64,000 nucleotides of DNA from Paenibacillus sp. FSL R10-2734 (GTDB lineage Bacteria; Bacillota; Bacilli; Paenibacillales; Paenibacillaceae), in assembly GCF_037963865.1 (NCBI RefSeq), contig NZ_CP150170.1, forward strand, positions 310,001 through 374,000, written 5' to 3'. The notes under the pieces are model-generated. The model ran no database searches. It was not told the DNA's origin and saw only the letters and a list, made by a program, of their open reading frames with translations. This document shows positions 54,279-63,563 of the stretch, one piece after another (the first letter of the stretch is position 1; every line of letters starts with the position of its first letter). A program made the translations under genes and the position numbers.

Positions 54279-54347
54279 ATTTTAATTCTTTTAAATTGAA
54301 ATAAATAGTGACAGCAGTCATCAAATTTTTATGTGACATTTTTACAT
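54279..54347 (-). promoter_or_regulatory. Crp-type promoter module, copy B (crp-coiled coil-prsW operon)
   Basis: Minus strand: ATGTAAAAATGTCACAT (54347-54331), then TGAC-N4-GTCA (complement of 54320-54309), then -10 TAAAAT (54284-54279). Spacings are identical to copy A at 35962-36030. In both, the inner site reads GTGA-N6-TCA, like a Crp half-site pair. The rest of the 54168-54602 gap holds only this, flanks and the terminator at 54468-54499. Confidence 0.6.
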
Positions 54348-54467
54348 TTTATGGATTAGTAATCTTAGTAAGATATACTCTTCACAATTCTTCAAACAAA
54401 TAATTTAGGCCTTCATTATTCTTTTTGGAGTGTAGAGGTCATTTTTCGTTTGCAGGTCATAGAAAGC

Positions 54468-54499
54468 AAAAACCACATCCTTATGTGGATGTGATTTTT
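54468..54499 (-). terminator. Terminator downstream of the GT-C operon
   Basis: CACATCC / GGATGTG stem with a 6-nt loop. On the minus strand the GGATGTGG arm is followed by a T5 tract, about 100 nt after the GT-C stop. Confidence 0.65.
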
Positions 54500-54602
54500 G
54501 GTAGAGACGAGTGAATTTGGACAAGCGTCTAAAATAAACTCCCCTCCCAAGGTAAATTGTTGTTGTTGATAGCTTCGAAGGAGAGATTTCAGTATTACAA
54601 GC

Positions 54603-56144
54603 CTACTTCACCTTGTATAGTTTCCAATAACCATTAAACTCTTGATACAATGTAGCCCACTCTGCTCCATCTTCATAGAGATCCGGATACTTTTGGTTCA
54701 CTCCATCTATGGACAGAACGGCTTTCGGGTTTGGAAGCAGGATAAAATCAATGTTATGCTCTGCAGGATCTTCAAGCGATTCTACAAAATCATCATCACT
54801 TGTTATAACGAAGTTTTTAGGATTGCTGCTGCCCATAATAATTCTGAAGCTGCTGAATGAGTCTGAAAGAATCATCTGGTTAGGCACATTTTCATTAATA
54901 AATGCTGTTACCGCTGCGCCAGCTTGTTGTTCTTCAAACAGTTTATTTTGACGGAAAGCCTCATATTCATCGGATGCAATTTTCGGATTATTCATCATCA
55001 TACCCATGACTACTCCGCTTATAAGCATCCCAATAATGAGCAGGGTTGATCCTACTTTACGAAATCTCATTTTGCTAATCTCGTAAGGAATCCACGCAAC
55101 AACGATAGGAAATACATACATGTAGTATCGAATCCACGCTGCAGTCCCTCCCCTTAGCAAAAGAATAACTTGCATCGAAGGGATTGAGAGTGCAAGTATA
55201 ATCAGCATGAGAAAATCCCATCTGAATATTCGCCGCTCTATGATACGCATCACAAATATGATAATGAGCGGTATACTGAAATACCATAAACGCTCCGCAA
55301 CGAAAATTAAAGTAGAAATAGGGTTATTAACCAGCGAAGTAAATTTCTCATCTTCCATTAATAAGGTTGCTTGTCCTAAATTGCCGTAGCTGGATGTCAG
55401 AAAGTAAAATCCATCGCCCATAATTGTATAGTTAAAGAAAATCCATAGCAATCCTGAGAAAACAACCGGCGTTAATAGAAGAATCCACGTTCCCTCGACT
55501 TGCTGCAACCGCTCCTTCATTAATTCTGTTTTGGTCTGCAATATCCAGATAAGGACTGCTACTGCTAGTGCCGCCCCAAAAAATACGGTTTCGTAACGTG
55601 TCCAAAAAGCAAATGCAATTGCAATTGCTGCTATAACCAAAGGTCTTGCACCATCTTTTTGCATCCAGAGCAGCAATTGGATCACAGCTATGTTAATGAA
55701 ATAAATGAAGATGACCTCTGTTAATCCATTGGCTCCATAATAAAAAATATACGGATTAAAAGCGTAAAGCAGTGCAAAGATGATGCTTAGCCATTTGTTC
55801 AGTCCGAATTGCTTTCCAGCCTTTACTAATAACGCTACAGTTAGAGCAGCAAATAAGCTGGAAACGATAACGGCAGCTAATCCTTCTGATGCAAGCGCTG
55901 GGAATATGGGATAAAAAACAAGTAAAATCATTTCCATAAAACTCGGGAGAGGGTTCCAGACAAACCCAATATTTGCAAGGCTCGGCTCACGACTATATAG
56001 GACATAGAAAGCATTAGCTACACGGCTTGAAGCGTCTCCCGACATAAATCCATAAATGGATGTTAGGTAATAGCCTACCCCCAGCTCTAGTAACAACACC
56101 AAAAAAAAGATAATAAATATTGATCGTTTCCATGTAACTGACAT
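54603..56144 (-). CDS. GT-C-type membrane glycosyltransferase
   Basis: 513 residues with about 11-12 membrane segments. The first extracytoplasmic loop has GFMSGDASSRVANAFYVLYS, with an acidic residue where GT-C enzymes hold a catalytic Asp; the C-terminal domain of about 110 residues is soluble. It resembles family 39/83-like polyprenyl-sugar-dependent transferases, but no exact family can be named. Follows the GT2-MshEN gene by 29 nt in the same operon with manC. It could use mannose-type donors to glycosylate an extracellular substrate. Confidence 0.7.
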   Translation of the reverse strand: MSVTWKRSIFIIFFLVLLLELGVGYYLTSIYGFMSGDASSRVANAFYVLYSREPSLANIGFVWNPLPSFMEMILLVFYPIFPALASEGLAAVIVSSLFAALTVALLVKAGKQFGLNKWLSIIFALLYAFNPYIFYYGANGLTEVIFIYFINIAVIQLLLWMQKDGARPLVIAAIAIAFAFWTRYETVFFGAALAVAVLIWILQTKTELMKERLQQVEGTWILLLTPVVFSGLLWIFFNYTIMGDGFYFLTSSYGNLGQATLLMEDEKFTSLVNNPISTLIFVAERLWYFSIPLIIIFVMRIIERRIFRWDFLMLIILALSIPSMQVILLLRGGTAAWIRYYMYVFPIVVAWIPYEISKMRFRKVGSTLLIIGMLISGVVMGMMMNNPKIASDEYEAFRQNKLFEEQQAGAAVTAFINENVPNQMILSDSFSSFRIIMGSSNPKNFVITSDDDFVESLEDPAEHNIDFILLPNPKAVLSIDGVNQKYPDLYEDGAEWATLYQEFNGYWKLYKVK

Positions 56145-56173
56145 TCAATTCACCTATCCATTAATTTGTTGGC

Positions 56174-58234
56174 CTACATCGATGTATCCATGTTTGAATT
56201 TGCATGATGTGTATCCATAGTAGCGTGTCCGTGTGTCGTTTTTTCCCAATAAAATGGCTTGGTGACGAGTTGGATAGCCGCCTTAATTGCTGCGATACTC
56301 ATCAGCACCCAATAAATCGGCGTCAACAATGTGTATTTGATAAGTGAAAATGAAAATACTTTATTTCCTTTGTTATGCAAATCTCTAGTCACCCAGTAAA
56401 TACCAACAGTGAGACTGTATACAAAAATAAAATTGCCAATAAACAATTCAAATGCGGCGAAATAATAAATTGGACCTGGGAAAAATAGAGGTATGATTTC
56501 TACTTTCGCTAAATACCACAGCAACAGCATTGTCCAAAATATAGGGTTTAATAAAGGAAGCATGGGAGTTGCAAGCACCATCGCTTGAAATCCAAAAAAA
56601 CCCTTTGTTCCGAGATCACGCCAAAGCTGAACCGGATTACGCATATGTACAAGCCATGTTTGCATATAACCCTTAATCCACCTCGACCGCTGTCTAATCC
56701 AGTTGCCTACTCGACTTGTTGCTTCTTCCCATGTTCTGGAATCAACAATAGCTGTCTTGTATCCTTCTTTATATAGTCGTACTCCAAGATCCGCATCTTC
56801 CGTCACGTTGTACGGATCCCACGCATTAATTTTCTTCAATACATCCGTCTTAAAATGGTTTGAAGTGCCTCCCAAAGGTATTGGAATATCGAGTTGCATT
56901 ACTCCTGGCAGAAGCAATTCAAACCACATGCTATATTCATGAGTGAACCAGCGGGTTAGCAGATTTTGGTTGCTGTTGTAATAATTAAGCTTTGCCTGTA
57001 TGCAGCAAACATTTTCTTGACTCGCCTGAAAGGCAAGGTATACTTTTTTCAGTTGATCTGGATCGGGACGATCTTCCGCATCATAGATAACTACATATTC
57101 TCCTCTAGCCCGTATAAGACCGTAGTTGCAAGCTTTTGGTTTAGTCTTGGGCAAGCTGTGCGGCACAACAAGCACCGTAAAGTAAGATGGAGGCTTGAAT
57201 GTTCTCAGCAATTCCTGGGCTTCGACATCGTCCTCTTCAATTAGCAGCCTGACATCCAATTTCGATCTAGGATAATCTAAGTTTTCAATATTTCGAATAA
57301 GCTGTGGAATGATATTACTTTCCTTATAGATAGGAACCAGTATGCTATATACCGGCAAGGCTCTCTCATCTATAGCTGCAATTTCTTCCTCCGTGTACCT
57401 AAGCTGAGCTGTTTCCTTTGCTCCGTAGATTAAAATGGAATACTTAAAGAACGACATCAATAAATATCCGATTTGAACAACGATGTTAATAATGAGTAAT
57501 GTCCACAGCCAATCCCATATCAAGCCGCCCACAAATAATACACCGGATATAAGTAATCCAATGGTTTGACTTTTCGTAAACGTAATATGTGCGGAATCTT
57601 CTGGTTTTTCGGCTATTAGCTTATCGGTACTTTCCAACATGAGCTCCTCGACGTAAACTTCTTTCCAGAATAATTCCATCTCGTCTCTAGTTGCCATTAC
57701 TTGTTCAATCGGACTGTCCAGATATCTTTCTAGTTCCCTCACCTGTTCCTGAGTTAGAATGCTACTCACCGCTACCAAATACCGGTTGAAATCTCTATTC
57801 AAAATAATCGCATTATAAGCACGGGCCATCGTTTCTGGCAATTTATGCTCCTGCTCAAATGAAAACTCCACACCGATGCGACCCATATTATTCTGGGTGG
57901 CAATGGCCCGATATAGCTGATCAGGTTCAATAAAACGGAACGATAATAAAATATCTCCCAGAATACCTCCACTTTTCTGTTGAAACAAAAGAGCTTGATC
58001 CAGCTGTTCTTGCGTAATCTGCCCTGTATTCACCAGCATTTCGCCTAGTCTACCTTTGCTTGGAAGCTGCTGAGTGAATAATTGAATCGCTTCGCGATCC
58101 ACATCTTCGAGTTTCATAATTATATCGCCTAGTCGACCGCCAAATCTTATCTGGTAGTCGATAGCCTCTTGCAGCTGTTCGTTCGTAATTAAACCTTCGC
58201 TCAACAGTGCATCCCCAATACGTACAGGCTTCAT
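56174..58234 (-). CDS. Glycosyltransferase family 2 with tandem N-terminal MshEN-like domains (NfrB-like)
   Basis: 686 residues. Two MshEN-like modules (about 4-58 and 60-115, each RLG-x-x-L ... LxxALxxQ), a linker to about 220, two membrane segments, a GT2 domain (about 290-510; VYDAEDRPDPD, DADLGVRL and QRSRWIKG motifs) and four or five C-terminal membrane segments. MshEN domains bind c-di-GMP in MshE and in the phage N4 receptor enzyme NfrB, where MshEN is C-terminal; here it is N-terminal. A processive glycan synthase with second-messenger control is likely. Overlaps manC by 4 nt. Confidence 0.83.
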   Translation of the reverse strand: MKPVRIGDALLSEGLITNEQLQEAIDYQIRFGGRLGDIIMKLEDVDREAIQLFTQQLPSKGRLGEMLVNTGQITQEQLDQALLFQQKSGGILGDILLSFRFIEPDQLYRAIATQNNMGRIGVEFSFEQEHKLPETMARAYNAIILNRDFNRYLVAVSSILTQEQVRELERYLDSPIEQVMATRDEMELFWKEVYVEELMLESTDKLIAEKPEDSAHITFTKSQTIGLLISGVLFVGGLIWDWLWTLLIINIVVQIGYLLMSFFKYSILIYGAKETAQLRYTEEEIAAIDERALPVYSILVPIYKESNIIPQLIRNIENLDYPRSKLDVRLLIEEDDVEAQELLRTFKPPSYFTVLVVPHSLPKTKPKACNYGLIRARGEYVVIYDAEDRPDPDQLKKVYLAFQASQENVCCIQAKLNYYNSNQNLLTRWFTHEYSMWFELLLPGVMQLDIPIPLGGTSNHFKTDVLKKINAWDPYNVTEDADLGVRLYKEGYKTAIVDSRTWEEATSRVGNWIRQRSRWIKGYMQTWLVHMRNPVQLWRDLGTKGFFGFQAMVLATPMLPLLNPIFWTMLLLWYLAKVEIIPLFFPGPIYYFAAFELFIGNFIFVYSLTVGIYWVTRDLHNKGNKVFSFSLIKYTLLTPIYWVLMSIAAIKAAIQLVTKPFYWEKTTHGHATMDTHHANSNMDTSM

Positions 58235-59619
58235 ACGAATATTCTTCCTTTCCTTAGGAGCCTGTGCTCTTCCCAGTCGTAGTCATATCTTGTAATGTCT
58301 TCTTCACTAACTTCAACACCAATTTGAACCTCGATCAGGTCAAGGCCATCTATCGCTCGAATTGCATGTTTCGATCCACACTTAATATGAATCACATCCC
58401 CTGAACTCACAGTAAAACGTTGCTCATCAACAACGACATCCCCGTTTCCGCTAATAATCGTCCATATTTCATCGCGCTTCGTATGAATCTGGTAGCTAAT
58501 ATGTTTTCTAGCCCACACATGCACCCGCTTCGTAACTACTTGCTGGTCCATCTCATTTTTCTCTATATCAATCACACGGTACCATCCATATAGGGTTTCT
58601 TCGTACATAGGCCTTGCTGAAATGGGCTTTATCAGCTCCTTTAGCTTGGGACTGAGTTTTTTATCCGAGAACAAAATCCCGTCTGGACTGGCAGCGATAA
58701 TTGCATTGGAAATCCCCATCACAACGATTGGAATCTGCAATTCATTAACGATATGTGTATTTACACTGTCCTCACTTAGAATACCTTTTCCATTCAAGTA
58801 ACTTGGCATCGTGGTTGTCCATTCATCCCAAGTTCCCAGATCACTCCATTTTCCTTCATACGGTTTGACGACAACATTTCTTTCCTTCTCAACCACTTCA
58901 TAATCAAAACTGATGGCAGGCATCGTATGATATTGAGTGAGAAGTCCCTCGTATTGCCTAGGCCATTGTGATGCATCCAACAATTGAAGTAGATAGCCTA
59001 AGCGGAAAACAAATACCCCGCAATTCCAGAGAGCACCCAAAGCAATCAATTGTGATGCTTCGTCTGAAGCTGGCTTTTCAACAAATCGGTCAATTGTTAA
59101 CAAAGCTGCATCTCCATCTGAAGAATCGGGAAGAATATAACCGAACTTCTCTGAAGGATGTGTCGGTTTCAAGCCAATAAGCCCTATATTTGCTGTCGAT
59201 GATTCAAATTCAAGCGCAAGCTGCCTAATAGCAGCAAAAAATCCTTCATCCGCTTCAACATCGACTGGCATGACTACAACTACCTCATCTTCGTTCACAT
59301 TCCATTTCGTATGTAAAAAACTCGATGCCAAACATATTGCCGGGAAAGTGTCCCTCTTAACGGGCTCGAGCACGAGAGTAACATCATCGCCAAGTTGAGA
59401 TTCGATAACCTCTTGCTGCACCCTACTTGCTGCAATTACCGCCGAAGAAGCAAGATCATACTTTTTTAAGTAGTTCCATACTCGTTGAATCATTGAAGTT
59501 TGACTTTCATTAATGCCATTATCACTATTCATTACCTTTATAAACTGTTTCGAACGATAGTCATTTGACAACGGCCATAATCGCTTTCCAGATCCGCCAG
59601 ATAAAAGTATTATTTTCAT
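58231..59619 (-). CDS. manC: Mannose-1-phosphate guanylyltransferase / mannose-6-phosphate isomerase
   Basis: 462 residues. Nucleotidyltransferase start LLSGGSGKRLWPLS, the mannose-1-P motif RFVEKP and WNCGVFVFR in the first 280 residues, then a left-handed hinge and a C-terminal type II PMI cupin (about 345-460, with HVWARKHISYQIHTKRDEIW). Makes GDP-mannose from mannose-1-phosphate and, through the cupin, mannose-6-P from fructose-6-P. GGAGAATACT precedes ATG 59619. First gene of the operon, supplying donor sugar for the GT2 and GT-C genes downstream. Gap 59620-59826 shows no gene. Confidence 0.93.
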   Translation of the reverse strand: MKIILLSGGSGKRLWPLSNDYRSKQFIKVMNSDNGINESQTSMIQRVWNYLKKYDLASSAVIAASRVQQEVIESQLGDDVTLVLEPVKRDTFPAICLASSFLHTKWNVNEDEVVVVMPVDVEADEGFFAAIRQLALEFESSTANIGLIGLKPTHPSEKFGYILPDSSDGDAALLTIDRFVEKPASDEASQLIALGALWNCGVFVFRLGYLLQLLDASQWPRQYEGLLTQYHTMPAISFDYEVVEKERNVVVKPYEGKWSDLGTWDEWTTTMPSYLNGKGILSEDSVNTHIVNELQIPIVVMGISNAIIAASPDGILFSDKKLSPKLKELIKPISARPMYEETLYGWYRVIDIEKNEMDQQVVTKRVHVWARKHISYQIHTKRDEIWTIISGNGDVVVDEQRFTVSSGDVIHIKCGSKHAIRAIDGLDLIEVQIGVEVSEEDITRYDYDWEEHRLLRKGRIFV

Positions 59620-59826
59620 AGTATTCTCCTTCTAGCTATTAATGAAAGATCAAATATCTCAAAGAAAGGAACCTAAAAGCAGCACTATTAATCTAGTTTA
59701 TTTGACGACACTCATACATTATCTAACATATGAACCTTCCAAATACTATTTTTCTACATTTTCCTTTAAAAGAACAAGAAATTATGATCAAATTGTTACG
59801 AGGACCGTAGAGTTGTAGATAAAACA

Positions 59827-59856
59827 AAAACCACATCCTCTTGCTGATGTGGTTTT
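59827..59856 (-). terminator. Terminator of the glycan-degradation operon
   Basis: Stem AAAACCACATC / GATGTGGTTTT with an 8-nt loop, 61 nt after the PHP-gene stop and facing the manC promoter. Confidence 0.9.
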
Positions 59857-59916
59857 ACATAGCGGAGCCGAATCGATATGACTAAAATAACAAGGGCATA
59901 TACTCGCTTTCCTAGC

Positions 59917-61431
59917 TTAATTATCCTGCGTCAGATTCGCACTTGCCAAGAGCTCATTATAAGTTGTAATCTGAGGCTCCTTAGAACCATAATAAAATGG
60001 GTTCGTAAAGGCGAGCAGCGTCCCTACTTCATCACGAATGTCAAAGCGGTACCAGTTATACGTTCCCTCTTCTAATGGTATGTTCCATTCCAGCATCTCA
60101 GGTACTTCTCCCGTGGCCGTTGCGGATACATCCCTCACCCATTCAGCATTTCCATTGTGGATTAGTGTCACTCGAGCGTTCACATGACTAGCTACGCTTA
60201 ATTTGCAAGTCACTTCACGGGATGCCATTTCATCATACTCCTGACTAAACGCAGTAGACAGATTACACCCGAAACGGTAAGCATTATCGCCGATTTGAAT
60301 CGATGCATCAATTACTGGACCGCGCGATACATAAACATATCCATTCCGCACGCCTTCTAATACTGCATCTGCACTCAGATCATCACACCACACATACGTA
60401 GCAGGATCTCCAATTAAAGATGGAATTGGGCTATCATCATATTTGTCTGTCGGTAGCATATGTGAGTCAGAGCCACCAATACCTGTAATGCGGTAGCCTT
60501 CATTCCAGCTTGCCGTCCATAACTGCAATGCTTTTTCGGTAGCTACATGATTCGGAGAAAAGGTCGGGTCATTCCATATTTCCATGGATTGTACTCCCTC
60601 CAACTTCGTCTCTCCGTAAAGCCAAGCCCAAGGTCTCAGCATCGGATGATTAATTGAGCAAATCGCCCCCAGTTCAGCAGCTTCTTTCATCAATCGATCC
60701 ATACCCTGCTGAGTGGTTAAGCCTCCATCCAGTGAGGTCGCTCGCCAATCGATCCACTTCCGAAGTCCCAGTGCATTCCAGTGTCCGTCACCAGCCGTTA
60801 TCTCCACACCTGGAATGACGAGCGCGTTTCCTTTAGCCCAGGATGTAGACATCACATTGTGATCTGTCGCTACAAAGAAATCCATACCTTGCTTCAGCGC
60901 TTGTTCGCGGTTCATGAGCTGCGTCATCTTACCATCAGACAACACGGTATGCGTATGGAAATCCCCCTTGTACCAACGGCTCCCCGTCTGCCACACCTTC
61001 GCCCAGTCATAGTTGTCCATCGTGAAGCCAGCATTCAGCTTGCCACTGTTCCAATACTCACGTTCGCCCTGCATTAGCGTCGATACGTACTCCTCTGGCA
61101 ATGTACCACAACCAAATTCCCACTCAGCTTCGAAAGTTCTGCCTTCTTCATTTGAAACTTCAAGCATCCATGTGCCGGTCACGATCGGCCCTGGCACCGC
61201 GATTGAACTCGTTAATTCCGGCTGGTTATGAACGACAATGAGCCGCTCGTTTCCACCATCTAGGAAGCAGAATCGAATATGTTTTTCCGAATCAAACAGA
61301 TGTAATCGTCCCCAAGAATTCTCCTTCTCATAAGTAAACCGAATCGCGAACCATTCGTACTCTTCTTCAGCCTCAATCGGGAAGTAGGTATTATTCTGCT
61401 CCAGCTTAACGGAAATTTGTCCTTTATTCAT
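59917..61431 (-). CDS. CehA/McbA-family PHP metallohydrolase
   Basis: 504 residues. N-terminal beta-sandwich (about 1-155), then a PHP metal-binding domain (about 160-390) with GDFHTHTVLSDG, VATDHNVMS, IPGVEITAG, SINHPMLRP and GIGGSDSHMLP, and a C-terminal beta domain. CehA/McbA proteins hydrolyse phosphodiester or carbamate-type bonds; many sit in glycan-degradation clusters. I chose ATG 61431, 6 nt after GAGGGTGG; an upstream ATG at 61455 has no site. Last gene of the GH35-GH88-EamA-PHP group. Confidence 0.85.
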   Translation of the reverse strand: MNKGQISVKLEQNNTYFPIEAEEEYEWFAIRFTYEKENSWGRLHLFDSEKHIRFCFLDGGNERLIVVHNQPELTSSIAVPGPIVTGTWMLEVSNEEGRTFEAEWEFGCGTLPEEYVSTLMQGEREYWNSGKLNAGFTMDNYDWAKVWQTGSRWYKGDFHTHTVLSDGKMTQLMNREQALKQGMDFFVATDHNVMSTSWAKGNALVIPGVEITAGDGHWNALGLRKWIDWRATSLDGGLTTQQGMDRLMKEAAELGAICSINHPMLRPWAWLYGETKLEGVQSMEIWNDPTFSPNHVATEKALQLWTASWNEGYRITGIGGSDSHMLPTDKYDDSPIPSLIGDPATYVWCDDLSADAVLEGVRNGYVYVSRGPVIDASIQIGDNAYRFGCNLSTAFSQEYDEMASREVTCKLSVASHVNARVTLIHNGNAEWVRDVSATATGEVPEMLEWNIPLEEGTYNWYRFDIRDEVGTLLAFTNPFYYGSKEPQITTYNELLASANLTQDN

Positions 61432-61477
61432 AGTTAGCCACCCTCGATATTCCAAGTTTATTTGTGCAGTTCTTCAT

Positions 61478-62335
61478 CTATCCAAGTGTTCCAATAATTA
61501 TTATCCCTGCCGTAATCGCAATCGACATCATGACCCTCATTCTACCTTGCTGTTCCTTCAAGACTAGTATACCTAGCAGTGTACCGAAGACGGTGCCTAT
61601 CTCTCTGATCGGAGACAGATGTGATAAAGGACCTAGATTCATAGCAAATAAGAATAACAAGTAAGAACCCGGCGATAAGATGGAACCGACTATAAGCGGC
61701 ACCTTATTGATCTTCCATTCCGTCTTGACCGCTTTCGAGCGTAATGCAGGCAATGTTAAAACAAGCATATAGCCAATGTTGCACAGGGCCAGTAATGCAA
61801 GCGGTGGCATGAATTCCAATATAATCTTATCCGTCAGGGTATAGCCTGTTATGCATAAACCGACCCCAAGAGCATACATAAGACCTTTCATATACTTCTT
61901 ATCTTGCAGCAGTGTTCGATTCAGCTTAAAGCCACCGATGCGGATCATTCCATAAATAATAAGCATTAAACCTGCCCATCCGAAGATGGAAAGAGACTCG
62001 CTGTATATAAGTACACTTAGGATAGGAACGAGCAGTGCTCCTGTCCCACGCATAATCGGATAAACCTGTGAAATATCACCGAACTGATATGCCTTCGATA
62101 GTAATATGAAATACCCACTCTGCAGCATAATAGATAGCAGTATTAAGCCGTAAGCTCTCAATGGAATCGTGTTGTTTACTAGCCATTCAATCAGATATGG
62201 AGTGAGCAGCAAAAAACATGGGATATTAATCATCCATAGGAACACATCTTTATTCATGCTGCGTTTCGCAAACAAATTCCATATCGAATGTGTAAAACCA
62301 GATGCTAACACGAGTATGAGTGCGATAGTTGTCAT
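61478..62335 (-). CDS. EamA/DMT-family membrane transporter
   Basis: 285 residues, ten membrane segments in two EamA repeats, with SGFTHSIWNLFAKRS near the start and YQFGDISQVYPIMRGTGAL at the end of repeat one. It begins 7 nt after the GH88 stop and uses a GGTGATT site, so it is translated with that gene. It may move a glycan breakdown product. Confidence 0.85.
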   Translation of the reverse strand: MTTIALILVLASGFTHSIWNLFAKRSMNKDVFLWMINIPCFLLLTPYLIEWLVNNTIPLRAYGLILLSIMLQSGYFILLSKAYQFGDISQVYPIMRGTGALLVPILSVLIYSESLSIFGWAGLMLIIYGMIRIGGFKLNRTLLQDKKYMKGLMYALGVGLCITGYTLTDKIILEFMPPLALLALCNIGYMLVLTLPALRSKAVKTEWKINKVPLIVGSILSPGSYLLFLFAMNLGPLSHLSPIREIGTVFGTLLGILVLKEQQGRMRVMMSIAITAGIIIIGTLG

Positions 62336-62342
62336 TGTTTAA

Positions 62343-63488
62343 TCACCGAGTTTCTTGTAAAGGTTGTGACTCGTACCAGTATCCTTTTATTCCTTTTTCC
62401 AAACGTATCAGTGCTTCAAGGTAGAAATAATCGCCCCATATCATATAATCATCTGGAGCTACATTTCCTCGTACATAGTAGGACCCATGTTTTAATAATC
62501 CCTCGGCGCCTTCTTCGCCAATAGTTGAATAATGAAGCACGAGTGAGGTCATCGACAGCTCAAACTTCTCCTCAAACTCAGCGCGATCGGGGTCTGCATC
62601 ATCAAGAAGACTTAGCATCTCGATCAAGCCAGCTGCGACGATCGCTGAAGCGGAACTGTCTCGATACGTATTCACATTAACCGGAGCATCAAAATCCCAA
62701 TAAGCCACATAATCTTCTGGCAGTTGCCCAATAAAATAGGATGCCATACGCTTCGCCGTGTCCAAGTAAACTTTATGTCCTGTGTAGCGGTAAGCAAGGG
62801 AAAAGCCATAAACACCCCATGCTTGACCACGAGCCCATGTAGATCCGTTCGTAAATCCTTGATGTGTCGCTCCGCCAAGCGCTTCACCCGTTTCGGTATC
62901 AAACACAAACGTGTGGTATGAGCTATCATCCCCACGCACAAGATATCGCAGGCTTTGATCAGCTTGCTTAATCGCAACCTGACGATAACGCTCTTCCCCA
63001 GTTTGTTGATAAGCCCAGAACAACAGAGGGAGATTCATGAGACAATCAATGATCATTCGTCCCCCATGTTGTGCATCACCAGACAGTCCCCAAGCTTGAA
63101 TATACTGTCCATCCTCGCGCCAACGACACATGAGTACATCTGCCGCTTGCAGTGTTAATTCTCTTGATTCCTCATCCCGTTCCACCACCCATTGCGCCTG
63201 CGAGGATAACGTATATAGGAATCCTATGTCATGATGATCAAGAACAATGTTCTGTTCCATTCTCCGCTTAAAGCTTTTTACCGTAAGTTGCGCTGCCTCA
63301 CGGTAAGCCTCGTCGCCAGAATACTCGTAGCATAACCACAACATTCCGCTCCAGAACCCGTTCGTCCAATCTTCATTATTGTTCAATTCATACCTGCCGT
63401 TAACACTGACATGTGGGAAGCGATCTCCGAAACGCTCCACATTATTTTTGATCTTCTCCATTGCATCTTCAATTGCGTGTTTCCACAC
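62343..63488 (-). CDS. Glycoside hydrolase family 88 (unsaturated uronyl hydrolase)
   Basis: 381 residues, an (alpha/alpha)6 barrel. Family features: ELNNNEDWTNGFWSGMLWL with the catalytic Asp neighbourhood, HHDIGFLYT, and STWARGQAWGVYGFS in the substrate cleft. Hydrolyses unsaturated glucuronyl disaccharides left by polysaccharide lyases. I chose GTG 63488 because AAAGGG is 9 nt upstream and homologues start there; the in-frame ATG 63539 has only a weak site and would add 17 unusual residues. Upstream is a GH35 gene. Confidence 0.88.
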   Translation of the reverse strand: MWKHAIEDAMEKIKNNVERFGDRFPHVSVNGRYELNNNEDWTNGFWSGMLWLCYEYSGDEAYREAAQLTVKSFKRRMEQNIVLDHHDIGFLYTLSSQAQWVVERDEESRELTLQAADVLMCRWREDGQYIQAWGLSGDAQHGGRMIIDCLMNLPLLFWAYQQTGEERYRQVAIKQADQSLRYLVRGDDSSYHTFVFDTETGEALGGATHQGFTNGSTWARGQAWGVYGFSLAYRYTGHKVYLDTAKRMASYFIGQLPEDYVAYWDFDAPVNVNTYRDSSASAIVAAGLIEMLSLLDDADPDRAEFEEKFELSMTSLVLHYSTIGEEGAEGLLKHGSYYVRGNVAPDDYMIWGDYFYLEALIRLEKGIKGYWYESQPLQETR

Positions 63489-63563
63489 ATCCCAACACCC
63501 TTTCCAAGAACCATTCAGAGTCCGCTTTATAAGCCACATCGCCCTACTGAATCCATACTAATG

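Noticed and set aside
59700..59820. Third copy of the Crp-type promoter module upstream of manC
   Set aside because: A short match (ATCAAATTGT) exists, but TGAC-N4-GTCA, the upstream inverted repeat and the spacing are missing.
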